This document shows positions 1 to 4,961 of a stretch of DNA of 5,033 bases, piece after piece. The stretch covers positions 1 through 5,033 of the forward strand of contig CAIVTL010000477.1 of assembly GCA_903908785.1 (NCBI GenBank). Reading direction: 5' to 3'. Numbering within the stretch: position 1 is the stretch's first letter; every line of letters begins with the position of its first letter. The position numbers and the translations under genes were made by a program. The notes below the pieces were generated by a model. It had not been told where the DNA came from and did no database searches. It was given only the letters and a program-made list of their open reading frames with translations. The DNA comes from Caldifarciminota bacterium. GTDB lineage: Bacteria > Hydrothermota > Tepidihabitantia > Tepidihabitantales > Tepidihabitantaceae.

Positions 1-75
1 CTCGCCTCTCGCCTCTCGCCTCTCGTATCTCGTATCTCGCCTCTCGCCTCTCGTATCTCGTATCTCGCATCTTTC
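1..75 (+). repeat. Type B heptanucleotide array upstream of HK1
   Basis: The window opens inside a tandem array with a strict 7-nt period. The first 70 bases are ten units of CTCGNNT: three CTCGCCT, two CTCGTAT, two CTCGCCT, two CTCGTAT and one CTCGCAT. A degenerate unit follows, then CTGA and the ATG of the first kinase. The array probably continues left of the window. It has no Shine-Dalgarno-like purine run and no promoter I can recognise. A variant of the same array, with its last 25 bases matching these, precedes the second kinase gene, so it is part of a duplicated module. It may simply be an expanding microsatellite-like sequence; any leader function is speculative. Confidence 0.9.
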
Positions 76-79
76 CTGA

Positions 80-1837
80 ATGACCATCGTAACTCTGCTG
101 AACGTGTTCGCGCTGGTCGCCTACTCGGCGCTGGCTGTGCGCATTCTCACCAAGCGGCCGCGCACCGCGCTCAATTGGACCGCGGCACTCGTTCTGGCCG
201 GACTCGCAGTCTGGAGCGTTGAGGACATCGTCCACGGCATCCCGTCAGCGTCCGTGGGCCTGGCCGGGTTGTTTGCGGACATCGGCTCGTTCGGTTGGAG
301 CACCTTTGCCAGTTTCTTCCTTGTCTTTACTCTGGTGTTCACGCACCGGCAACCGGTGCTGAGGTTCTGGCCCATTTACATCCCGCTGCTCGGACTGCCT
401 GCATTGACCATCTACGGGCAGTTCACCGGCCGCGTCAACGCCGGGTACGCTTTGGGCCCGTACGGCTGGGTCACAATCTGGTCCACGTCGTGGCTGGTCT
501 ACATGTACTACGCCTACTATATAAGCTTCGCGCTGGCCGCGCTCTTCCTGCTTTGGCAGTTCCGTCGCCGGACGCAACACTGGCGCGAACGCCGGCAGGC
601 CACTTTGATGCTGGGCACAGCGTCGGGAGCCTTGGTACTGGGGACACTGACCGACGTCGTCGTTCGGCAATTCACTCACCTCTCCATTCCCGACCTTGCC
701 GGTGTGCTCGTCGTCATCTGGGCCGCCGGTCTGTACTTTGCGGTGACGCGGTACGGCATGATGAGCGTGACCCCACAGGCCGCGGCCGACGACATCCTTG
801 CCACGATGCCGGACGCGCTCCTGCTGCTCGAACCGGACGGCGTATTCATCCGCACCAATCAGGCCGCGCTCGACCTGTTCCGCTACCAGGCCGGAGAACT
901 CACGGACAAGCACGCGGAACTCCTCTTTGCCGAGCCGGCGACGTTCCGGGCCACCCTCGCCCGAATTGCCGGTGGCGAGCCGGTCAGCGCGCTGGAGCTC
1001 GACTGTCGCACCCGCGACGGCTTGGCCGTGCCGGTCAACCTTTCGGGCCGGGTGATGCGTGACCGTGGCGGCGAGACAGTGGGTATCGTGCTCGTGCTGC
1101 AGGACGTCACCGAGCGGCGGCGAGCCGATGCGCGGCTCAGGCAGGTACAGCAGGAGTTCGTGGTGCGCGAGAAACTGGCCACCCTCGGCCAGGTCGCGGG
1201 CAGCGTCGCCCACGAAATCCGCAACCCGCTCGGCGCCATCCGCAACGCCGCCTACTTCCTCAAGTTGACCGCCGGCGACAAGCTTACGGGCAAAGCTGCG
1301 AAGCACCTCGAAATCATCAACGAGGAAATCGCCCGCTCCAACCAGATAATCACCAGCCTGCTCGACTTCGTCCAGGGCCGGCTTTGCGAGCCCCACCCCT
1401 GCCGCCTCGCCGACATCCTGTCCGGGGCAACGGCGCGGGCCGAATTGCCGCGTATGACCGAAATCCAAACCCGGCTGCCGCGTGACCTGCCGCTCGTCCG
1501 GGTCGACGCGGACCAGATGGAACAGGTCTTCTGCAACCTCATCACCAACGCCCATCAGTCCATGCCCGATGGCGGACAGATAACCATCGCTGCGTCCCGC
1601 TCCGAAGGCATTGTCCGGGTCGCGGTATCCGACTCCGGCACCGGCATCACGCCCGTGAACCGGGCTCACCTCTTCGAGCCGCTCTTCTCTACGAAAGCCT
1701 TCGGCGTGGGCCTCGGCCTGGCCATCTGCAAGAGCTTCGTCGAAGCCAATGGCGGAACCATCAGCGTCGAAACCGAGGTCGGCAAGGGCTCTGTCTTCAG
1801 CCTCAACCTGCCCCTCGCTACCGATGACAAACTCTAA
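80..1837 (+). CDS. Membrane-bound PAS-domain sensor histidine kinase (HK1)
   Basis: This 585-residue protein is a sensor kinase expected to autophosphorylate and pass phosphate to a response regulator. Residues 1-225 contain about seven hydrophobic segments (near 3-23, 30-47, 68-88, 97-115, 135-160, 175-195 and 203-225), resembling the N-terminal 7TM region of some histidine kinases. Residues ~235-345 look like a PAS domain, followed by a short charged linker. The HisKA helix carries HEIRN with phospho-acceptor His378; Asn382 sits where the phosphatase-type residue occurs in this family. The ATPase domain has an N-box (Asn486, Asn490), G1 DSGTG (Asp518, Gly520), an F-box LFEPLFST (531-538) and G2 GVGLGL (542-547). 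The start is fixed by an in-frame TGA immediately before the ATG. No Shine-Dalgarno is visible. The stop codon lies inside a downstream AAACTCT repeat. A close paralogue follows 213 nt later. No response regulator is in the window, so signal and output are unknown. The class is secure; the 7TM family assignment is by eye. Confidence 0.94.
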   Translation: MTIVTLLNVFALVAYSALAVRILTKRPRTALNWTAALVLAGLAVWSVEDIVHGIPSASVGLAGLFADIGSFGWSTFASFFLVFTLVFTHRQPVLRFWPIYIPLLGLPALTIYGQFTGRVNAGYALGPYGWVTIWSTSWLVYMYYAYYISFALAALFLLWQFRRRTQHWRERRQATLMLGTASGALVLGTLTDVVVRQFTHLSIPDLAGVLVVIWAAGLYFAVTRYGMMSVTPQAAADDILATMPDALLLLEPDGVFIRTNQAALDLFRYQAGELTDKHAELLFAEPATFRATLARIAGGEPVSALELDCRTRDGLAVPVNLSGRVMRDRGGETVGIVLVLQDVTERRRADARLRQVQQEFVVREKLATLGQVAGSVAHEIRNPLGAIRNAAYFLKLTAGDKLTGKAAKHLEIINEEIARSNQIITSLLDFVQGRLCEPHPCRLADILSGATARAELPRMTEIQTRLPRDLPLVRVDADQMEQVFCNLITNAHQSMPDGGQITIAASRSEGIVRVAVSDSGTGITPVNRAHLFEPLFSTKAFGVGLGLAICKSFVEANGGTISVETEVGKGSVFSLNLPLATDDKL

Positions 1838-1934
1838 ACCCCAAACTCTAAACCCCACGGCCCGAGAGGAACGGACAAACCCCAAACTCCAAAGCCCGCA
1901 GGCGGGAAACTCCAAACTCCAAACTCTAAACCCT
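1829..1934 (+). repeat. Type A heptanucleotide array (AAACYCY) overlapping the HK1 stop
   Basis: Units AAACTCT, AAACCCC and AAACTCC are repeated here. Four units (1829-1856) are followed by a 20-nt spacer ending GGAC (1857-1876). Two more units and AAAGCCC follow, then a short G+C hairpin (1895-1906), then AAACTCC, AAACTCC, AAACTCT and AAACCCT. The first unit overlaps the end of the kinase gene: its final T begins the TAA stop codon at 1835-1837. Each AAACTCT followed by AAA gives TAA on this strand and TAG on the other. Because seven is not a multiple of three, consecutive AAACTCT units close every frame. The unit resembles plant-type telomere repeats (CCCTAAA), but nothing suggests a telomere. 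Confidence 0.92.
1895..1906 (+). other. Small hairpin embedded in the type A array
   Basis: CCCGC and GCGGG form a 5-bp stem around two bases, or a 4-bp stem with a four-base loop. It sits between AAAG and AAACTCC units. A longer version occurs in the same repeat context at 4852-4866. There is no following T-run, so it is not a standard intrinsic terminator. Confidence 0.6.
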
Positions 1935-2046
1935 AATCCCGAACCCGCATCTCGCAACTCGCAACTCGCAACTCTTCTCGCGCCTCTCGCCTCGCGTTTC
2001 TCGCCTCTCGCCTCTCGCTTCTCGCCTCTCGTATCTCGCATCTTTC
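1935..2046 (+). repeat. Transition and type B heptanucleotide array upstream of HK2
   Basis: Sixteen consecutive 7-nt units fill this interval without a gap: AATCCCG, AACCCGC, ATCTCGC, AACTCGC twice, AACTCTT, then CTCGCGC- and CTCTCGC-like units ending with ATCTCGC and ATCTTTC. The first two units are intermediate between the preceding AAACCCT units and the CTCGC-type units, so the two repeat types grade into each other while the 7-nt tiling is kept. The array ends four bases (CTGA) before the second kinase ATG, as it does at the first gene. The last 25 bases before each ATG are the same. No promoter or ribosome binding site is evident. Confidence 0.88.
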
Positions 2047-2050
2047 CTGA

Positions 2051-3850
2051 ATGACCATCGTCGCTCTGCTGAACGTGTTCGCGCTGGTCGCCTACTCGGC
2101 GCTGGCCATGCGCATTCTCACCAAGCGACCGCGCACCGCACTCAATTGGACTGCGGCGCTGGTTCTGGCCGCCCTGACGGTCTGGAGCGTCGAAGACGTC
2201 GTGCACGGCATCCCGTCTGCGTCCCTGGGTCTGGCCCGGCTGTTTGAGGACATCGGCTCGGTCGGCTGGGGCACGTTCGCCAGTCTTATCCTGGTCTTCG
2301 CGCTGGTACTCACGGGGCGGCGACGGGTGCTCAAGTCCTGGCCCATCTACATCCCGCTGGCCGGCCTGCCGGCACTGACCATCTACGCCCAGTTCACCGG
2401 CCACCTCAACGCCAGCTACGTTCTGGGCCGGTACGGCTGGGCCACGGTCTGGCCCACATCGTGGCCGACCTACACGTACTACGCCCACTACATAGGCTTC
2501 GTACTGGTTTCACTCTTTCTGTTCTGGCAGTTTCGTCGCCGGGCGCAGCACTGGCGCGAACGCCGGCAGGCCACATTGATGCTGAGCACAGCGTCGGCAG
2601 CATTGGGACTGGGGCTGACCGACTACGTCATTCGGCAAATCACTCACCTCCCCATTCCCGACCTTGCCGGGGTGCTCGTCGTCATCTGGGCCGCCGGTCT
2701 GTACTTGGCGGTAACCCGGTACGGCCTGATGAGCGTGACCCCGCAGGCCGCAGCCGACGACATCCTCGCCACCATGCCGGATGCGCTCCTGTTGCTTGGA
2801 CCGAACGGCGAGTTCGTCCGCGCCAACCAGGCCGCACTCGACCTGTTCAGCTACCCGGCCGGGGCGCTTGCGGGCAAGCACGCGGAACTACTCTTTGCCG
2901 AGCCCGCAACGTTCCGGGCCACCCTCGCCCGAATTGCCGGTGGCGAGCCGGTCAGCGCGCTGGAGTTCGACTGTTGCGCCCGCGACGGCAGGCTCGTGCC
3001 GGTCAGCTTTTCGGGCCGGGTGATGCGTGACCGCGGCGGTGAGTCGGTCGGCATCGTGGTCGTGCTGCAGGACATCTCCGTGCGACGGCTGGCCGATGCG
3101 GAGCTTCGGCTGGTACAGCAGGAACTCGTGGCGCGTGAGAGACTAGCGACCATCGGCCAGGTCGCGGGCAGCATCGCCCACGAAATCCGCAACCCGCTGG
3201 GCGCCATCCGCAACGCCGCCTACTTCCTCAAGTTGACCGCCGGCGACAAGCTTACGGGCAAAGCCGCGAAGCACCTCGAAATCATCAGCGACGAAATCGA
3301 CCGCTGCAATCGGATAATCACCGGCCTGCTCGACTTCGTCCAGGGCCGGACGTGCGAGCCCCACGCCTGCCGCCTCGCCGACATCCTGTCAGCGGCAACG
3401 GCCCGGGCCGGATTGCCGCGGATGACCGAGGTCCAAACCCGGCTGCCGCGTGACCTGCCGCTCGTCCGGGTGGACGCGGACCAGATGGAACAGGTCTTCC
3501 ACCACCTCATCACCAACGCCCACCAGGCCATGGCCAACGGCGGCAAGGTGACCATTGCCGCGACCCGCTCCGACGGCGTTGTCCGGGTCGCGGTCTCCGA
3601 TTCCGGCGCCGGCATCACGCCCGAAAACCGGGCCCGCCTCTTCGAGCCGCTCTTCTCCACCCGGGCCTTCGGCGTCGGCCTCGGCCTGCCCATCTGCAAG
3701 ACCTTCATCGAAGCCAACAAAGGCACAATCAACGTCGAGAGCGAAGTCGGCAAAGGTACAACGGTCACGGTCGTTCTGCCGGCGGCAGAACGACAAACTC
3801 TAAACTCCAAACTCCAAGATAGAGGACAAACTCTAAATCCCAAACTCTAA
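2051..3850 (+). CDS. Membrane-bound PAS-domain sensor histidine kinase (HK2), paralogue of HK1
   Basis: This 599-residue protein has the same architecture as its upstream neighbour: about seven membrane segments (1-224), PAS (~234-344), HisKA with HEIRN and His377, and an ATPase domain with G1 DSGAG (Asp517), F-box (530-537) and G2 GVGLGL (541-546). Hand alignment gives about 80% identity to HK1 with one residue deleted in the sixth membrane segment. Differences cluster in the membrane region at residues ~71-160, whereas residues 380-410 around the phosphorylated helix are identical. The N-box has His485 where HK1 has Asn486; the Mg-binding-type Asn489 is retained, so activity is expected. 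Residues ~582-599 are encoded by the AAACTCT/AAACTCC array and are absent from HK1; they are a repeat-derived tail. The ATG follows an in-frame TGA with no visible Shine-Dalgarno. No response regulator is adjacent. It is most likely a functional duplicate with a changed sensor. Confidence 0.93.
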   Translation: MTIVALLNVFALVAYSALAMRILTKRPRTALNWTAALVLAALTVWSVEDVVHGIPSASLGLARLFEDIGSVGWGTFASLILVFALVLTGRRRVLKSWPIYIPLAGLPALTIYAQFTGHLNASYVLGRYGWATVWPTSWPTYTYYAHYIGFVLVSLFLFWQFRRRAQHWRERRQATLMLSTASAALGLGLTDYVIRQITHLPIPDLAGVLVVIWAAGLYLAVTRYGLMSVTPQAAADDILATMPDALLLLGPNGEFVRANQAALDLFSYPAGALAGKHAELLFAEPATFRATLARIAGGEPVSALEFDCCARDGRLVPVSFSGRVMRDRGGESVGIVVVLQDISVRRLADAELRLVQQELVARERLATIGQVAGSIAHEIRNPLGAIRNAAYFLKLTAGDKLTGKAAKHLEIISDEIDRCNRIITGLLDFVQGRTCEPHACRLADILSAATARAGLPRMTEVQTRLPRDLPLVRVDADQMEQVFHHLITNAHQAMANGGKVTIAATRSDGVVRVAVSDSGAGITPENRARLFEPLFSTRAFGVGLGLPICKTFIEANKGTINVESEVGKGTTVTVVLPAAERQTLNSKLQDRGQTLNPKL

Positions 3851-3862
3851 ACTCTAAACCGC
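3795..3862 (+). repeat. Type A heptanucleotide array overlapping the HK2 3' end
   Basis: The array starts directly after GAC, as at the end of HK1, with AAACTCT, AAACTCC, AAACTCC, then a 12-nt spacer AAGATAGAGGAC (3816-3827). AAACTCT, AAATCCC, AAACTCT, AAACTCT and AAACCGC follow. The kinase reading frame enters the array out of phase with the first TAA (3801) and the one at 3834. It stops only at TAA 3848-3850. In an unbroken AAACTCT run the TAA starting at 3815 would have been in frame; the unit there is AAACTCC. The identical 12-nt spacer recurs at 4895-4906. Confidence 0.92.
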
Positions 3863-3869
3863 GGACCGG

Positions 3870-3932
3870 AAACTCGCTTCTCGCTTCTCGCTTCTCGTAA
3901 CTCGCAACTCGCAACTCGTAACTCGTAACTCT
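3870..3932 (+). repeat. Type B heptanucleotide array downstream of HK2
   Basis: Nine consecutive heptamers: AAACTCG, CTTCTCG three times, TAACTCG, CAACTCG twice, TAACTCG and TAACTCT. The AACTC core stays exactly in the 7-nt register of the preceding type A units (cores at 3850 and 3871 are 21 nt apart). Unlike the two upstream type B arrays, this one leads into non-coding sequence (GCCCGG) and not into the CTGA-ATG start of a kinase gene. Confidence 0.9.
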
Positions 3933-3949
3933 GCCCGGTGTCCCGAAAG

Positions 3950-3969
3950 GCGGCAGCTCGCGCTGCCGC
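3950..3969 (+). other. Perfect 8-bp stem-loop
   Basis: GCGGCAGC and GCTGCCGC are exact complements around a TCGC loop. It lies about 100 nt after the HK2 stop, so it could help end or stabilise the transcript. It has no T-tract, so I do not call it an intrinsic terminator. A weaker hairpin, GAAGC-TTC-GCTTC, follows at 3978-3990. Confidence 0.6.
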
Positions 3970-4014
3970 AGTCCAAGGAAGCTTCGCTTCGGGATTGTCC
4001 GACGTCCGGTTCCG

Positions 4015-4036
4015 GTAGGAAGGGCTCCAGCCCCGA
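4015..4036 (+). repeat. REP-like palindromic motif
   Basis: A GTAGGAA lead is followed by the fold-back GGGCT-CC-AGCCC and CGA. From memory this resembles the short extragenic palindromes with a GTAGG lead and a small G+C hairpin that are scattered in many bacterial genomes. Only one copy is visible, so repetitiveness is inferred. Confidence 0.4.
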
Positions 4037-4055
4037 TTCCCGGTTCTTTGTGGGT

Positions 4056-4127
4056 CTGAGCGCAGCGAAGAGTCTTCGCCACCGACGATTCTTCGGCTCC
4101 GCCTCAGAATGACACTCCAGGCTTGAG
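4056..4127 (+). repeat. 72-bp palindromic element, left copy of an inverted pair
   Basis: This segment is the reverse complement of 4962-5033 with one mismatch in 72 positions. Beyond a second mismatch the match continues six more bases (to 4134 and 4955). The element is itself an imperfect palindrome: CTGAG at the left pairs with CTCAG near its right part, and GAAGAGTC pairs with GATTCTTC. It could therefore fold alone. Similar CTGAG-CGAAGA / TCTTCG-CTCAG repeats are, from memory, common dispersed elements in environmental bacterial genomes. No ORF is associated. Confidence 0.85.
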
Positions 4128-4294
4128 TTTGTCCCCGTCCGCCTCCGCTCCTCTTGAGGTTTAGAGTTTGGGGTTTAGAGTTTGTCCCCATCCGTTCCTC
4201 TTCGAGTTTAGAGTTTAGAGTTTGGGGTTTTGAGTTTGTCCCCGTCCGCCTCCGCTCCTCTTAGAGTTTAGGGTTTGGGGTTTAGAGTTTGTCC
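4128..4294 (-). repeat. Inverted type A array with 53-54-bp higher-order period
   Basis: The type A repeat is here in reverse orientation (TTTAGAG, TTTGGGG). TTTGTCC blocks begin at 4128, 4181, 4235 and 4288, giving three tandem units of 53-54 bp. Each unit consists of the reverse complement of a spacer ending GGAC plus several heptamers. Spacer variants such as CGTCCGCCTCCGCTCCTCTT occur in the first and third units. The arrays near the kinase genes run in the opposite direction. Confidence 0.88.
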
Positions 4295-4444
4295 GCGCCT
4301 CTCGGGCCTTGGGCCACGTCCCGCAACCCATTCAGACAGAGCACCTTGACTCGTGCCGGGCATGCTTCGGACGGGCGGCGGAGTGACCCGTGGAACCAAA
4401 CGTCTCCATTATCGCTTGCGGGTGAGGGACTTACGTCCGGGAGC

Positions 4445-4486
4445 ACATTCCCGTGCAGCTTGGCACGAGGACTGCTCTGGGAATGT
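4445..4486 (+). other. Stem-loop in the core
   Basis: ACATTCCC (4445-4452) and GGGAATGT (4479-4486) are exact complements. Immediately inside, GTGC (4453-4456) pairs with GCAC (4463-4466). A competing pairing, GAGCA (4441-4445) with TGCTC (4473-4477), is also possible. This fits either a structured RNA or a fold-back DNA element. Confidence 0.5.
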
Positions 4487-4493
4487 CATGATA

Positions 4494-4678
4494 CATCTTC
4501 CTCCTCGGACGCCCCGTACCACCCACCCCTCACTCACTACACTGGGCGCCGAGAGCCGTAGCCTGGGCCGCGGAAGAGTGTCCGGCTCATCTTCCTCTTC
4601 GGACGCCCCACACCCCCCCTCACTCAGTACTCCGGGCGCCGAAACCCTTAGACTGGTCCGCGGAAGAGAGCCAAACCC
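4494..4678 (+). repeat. Tandem direct duplication of ~94 bp
   Basis: Copy one (4494-4587) starts CATCTTCCTCCTCGGACGCC and copy two (from 4588 to about 4678) starts CATCTTCCTCTTCGGACGCC. Both then have a C-rich stretch, CCCTCACTCA, GGGCGCCGA and CCGCGGAAGAG in the same order. Copy two is about three bases shorter near 4613. Identity is high at both ends of the unit and lower in the middle. Confidence 0.8.
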
Positions 4679-4681
4679 GGA

Positions 4682-4803
4682 GCGTGCGACACGCACAATC
4701 TCAGATCATTTCGGACATGGTGTACCGGACCTGCTTCCCGTGCCGGAGAATATCCACACGGGAAGCTGTCCTGATTGACCTCTGTGCCTGTCGTGTCGCA
4801 CGC
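4682..4803 (+). other. Nested inverted repeat with a strong internal hairpin
   Basis: GCGTGCGACACG (4682-4693) and CGTGTCGCACGC (4792-4803) are exact 12-nt complements enclosing 98 nt. Inside, GCTTCCCGTG (4733-4742) pairs perfectly with CACGGGAAGC (4757-4766) around a 14-nt loop. GGAC (4727-4730) then pairs with GTCC (4768-4771) across a small internal loop. The arrangement would fold as a long closing stem with an inner hairpin. No known RNA family is recognised and no T-run follows. Confidence 0.55.
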
Positions 4804-4833
4804 CCACTTTTGAACACAGACTGAGCGTGGGAC

Positions 4834-4934
4834 AAACTCTAAACCCCAAAGCCCGCCTCCGGCGGGAAACTCCAAACTCCAAACTCTAAACCCCAAGATA
4901 GAGGACAAACCCTAAACCCCAAACTCTAAACTCT
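4834..4934 (+). repeat. Type A heptanucleotide array near the right inverted repeat
   Basis: AAACTCT, AAACCCC and AAAGCCC lead into a hairpin (CCCGCC-TCC-GGCGGG, 4852-4866). AAACTCC, AAACTCC, AAACTCT and AAACCCC follow, then the spacer AAGATAGAGGAC (4895-4906), then AAACCCT, AAACCCC, AAACTCT and AAACTCT. The array again starts after GGGAC. Its first half parallels 1884-1934 and its second half parallels 3814-3855, so the intergenic arrays share a higher-order arrangement. Confidence 0.9.
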
Positions 4935-4961
4935 AAGAGAAACGGGCAGGGATTGGACAAG

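Larger units (their letters stand above)
4295..4827. other. Gene-less core between inverted repeats
   Basis: I see no credible gene in this 533-bp stretch. Open frames of about 90-140 codons exist on both strands. Their translations are rich in Arg, Pro and Ser, carry no recognisable domain, contain internally duplicated segments that follow the DNA repeat, and lack plausible ribosome binding sites. The stretch holds a tandem direct duplication (4494-4678) and several hairpins, listed separately. No tRNA or rRNA signature was recognised. It could be the interior of a non-autonomous element or decayed sequence. Confidence 0.6.

Noticed and set aside
1..75. CRISPR array
   Set aside because: The period is only 7 nt, with no long repeat alternating with unique spacers and no cas gene.
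1829..1934. Telomere-like repeats (AAACCCT resembles the plant CCCTAAA unit)
   Set aside because: Units are degenerate, arrays are short, internal and in both orientations, and they lie between bacterial-type genes.
1749..2054. A 101-codon plus-strand frame overlapping the HK1 end and the HK2 start by ATGA, suggestive of translational coupling
   Set aside because: The peptide is a shifted reading of the HK1 end followed by pure heptamer-encoded repeats such as LASRFSP. There is no independent coding signal.
245..2488. A 747-codon open frame on the minus strand covering most of HK1, the intergenic arrays and the start of HK2
   Set aside because: It is antisense to two clear kinase genes. It stays open because of their GC-rich codon bias and because type B heptamers lack stops on the minus strand. 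Its translation has no domain, and its middle is a repeat-derived low-complexity peptide.
3950..3969. Intrinsic terminator for HK2
   Set aside because: The stem is strong but is followed by AGTCCAAGG and not a T-run, and it lies 100 nt after the stop behind two repeat arrays.
4353..4778. A 141-codon plus-strand frame in the core, and a 95-codon antisense frame at 4409-4696
   Set aside because: Both are low-complexity Arg/Pro/Ser peptides whose internal repeats mirror the DNA duplication. Neither has a domain, a ribosome binding site or a plausible start.
4295..4827. tRNA, rRNA or a known riboswitch in the gene-less core
   Set aside because: I found no TTCGA-type T-loop with cloverleaf spacing, no rRNA landmarks and no riboswitch signature I can name.
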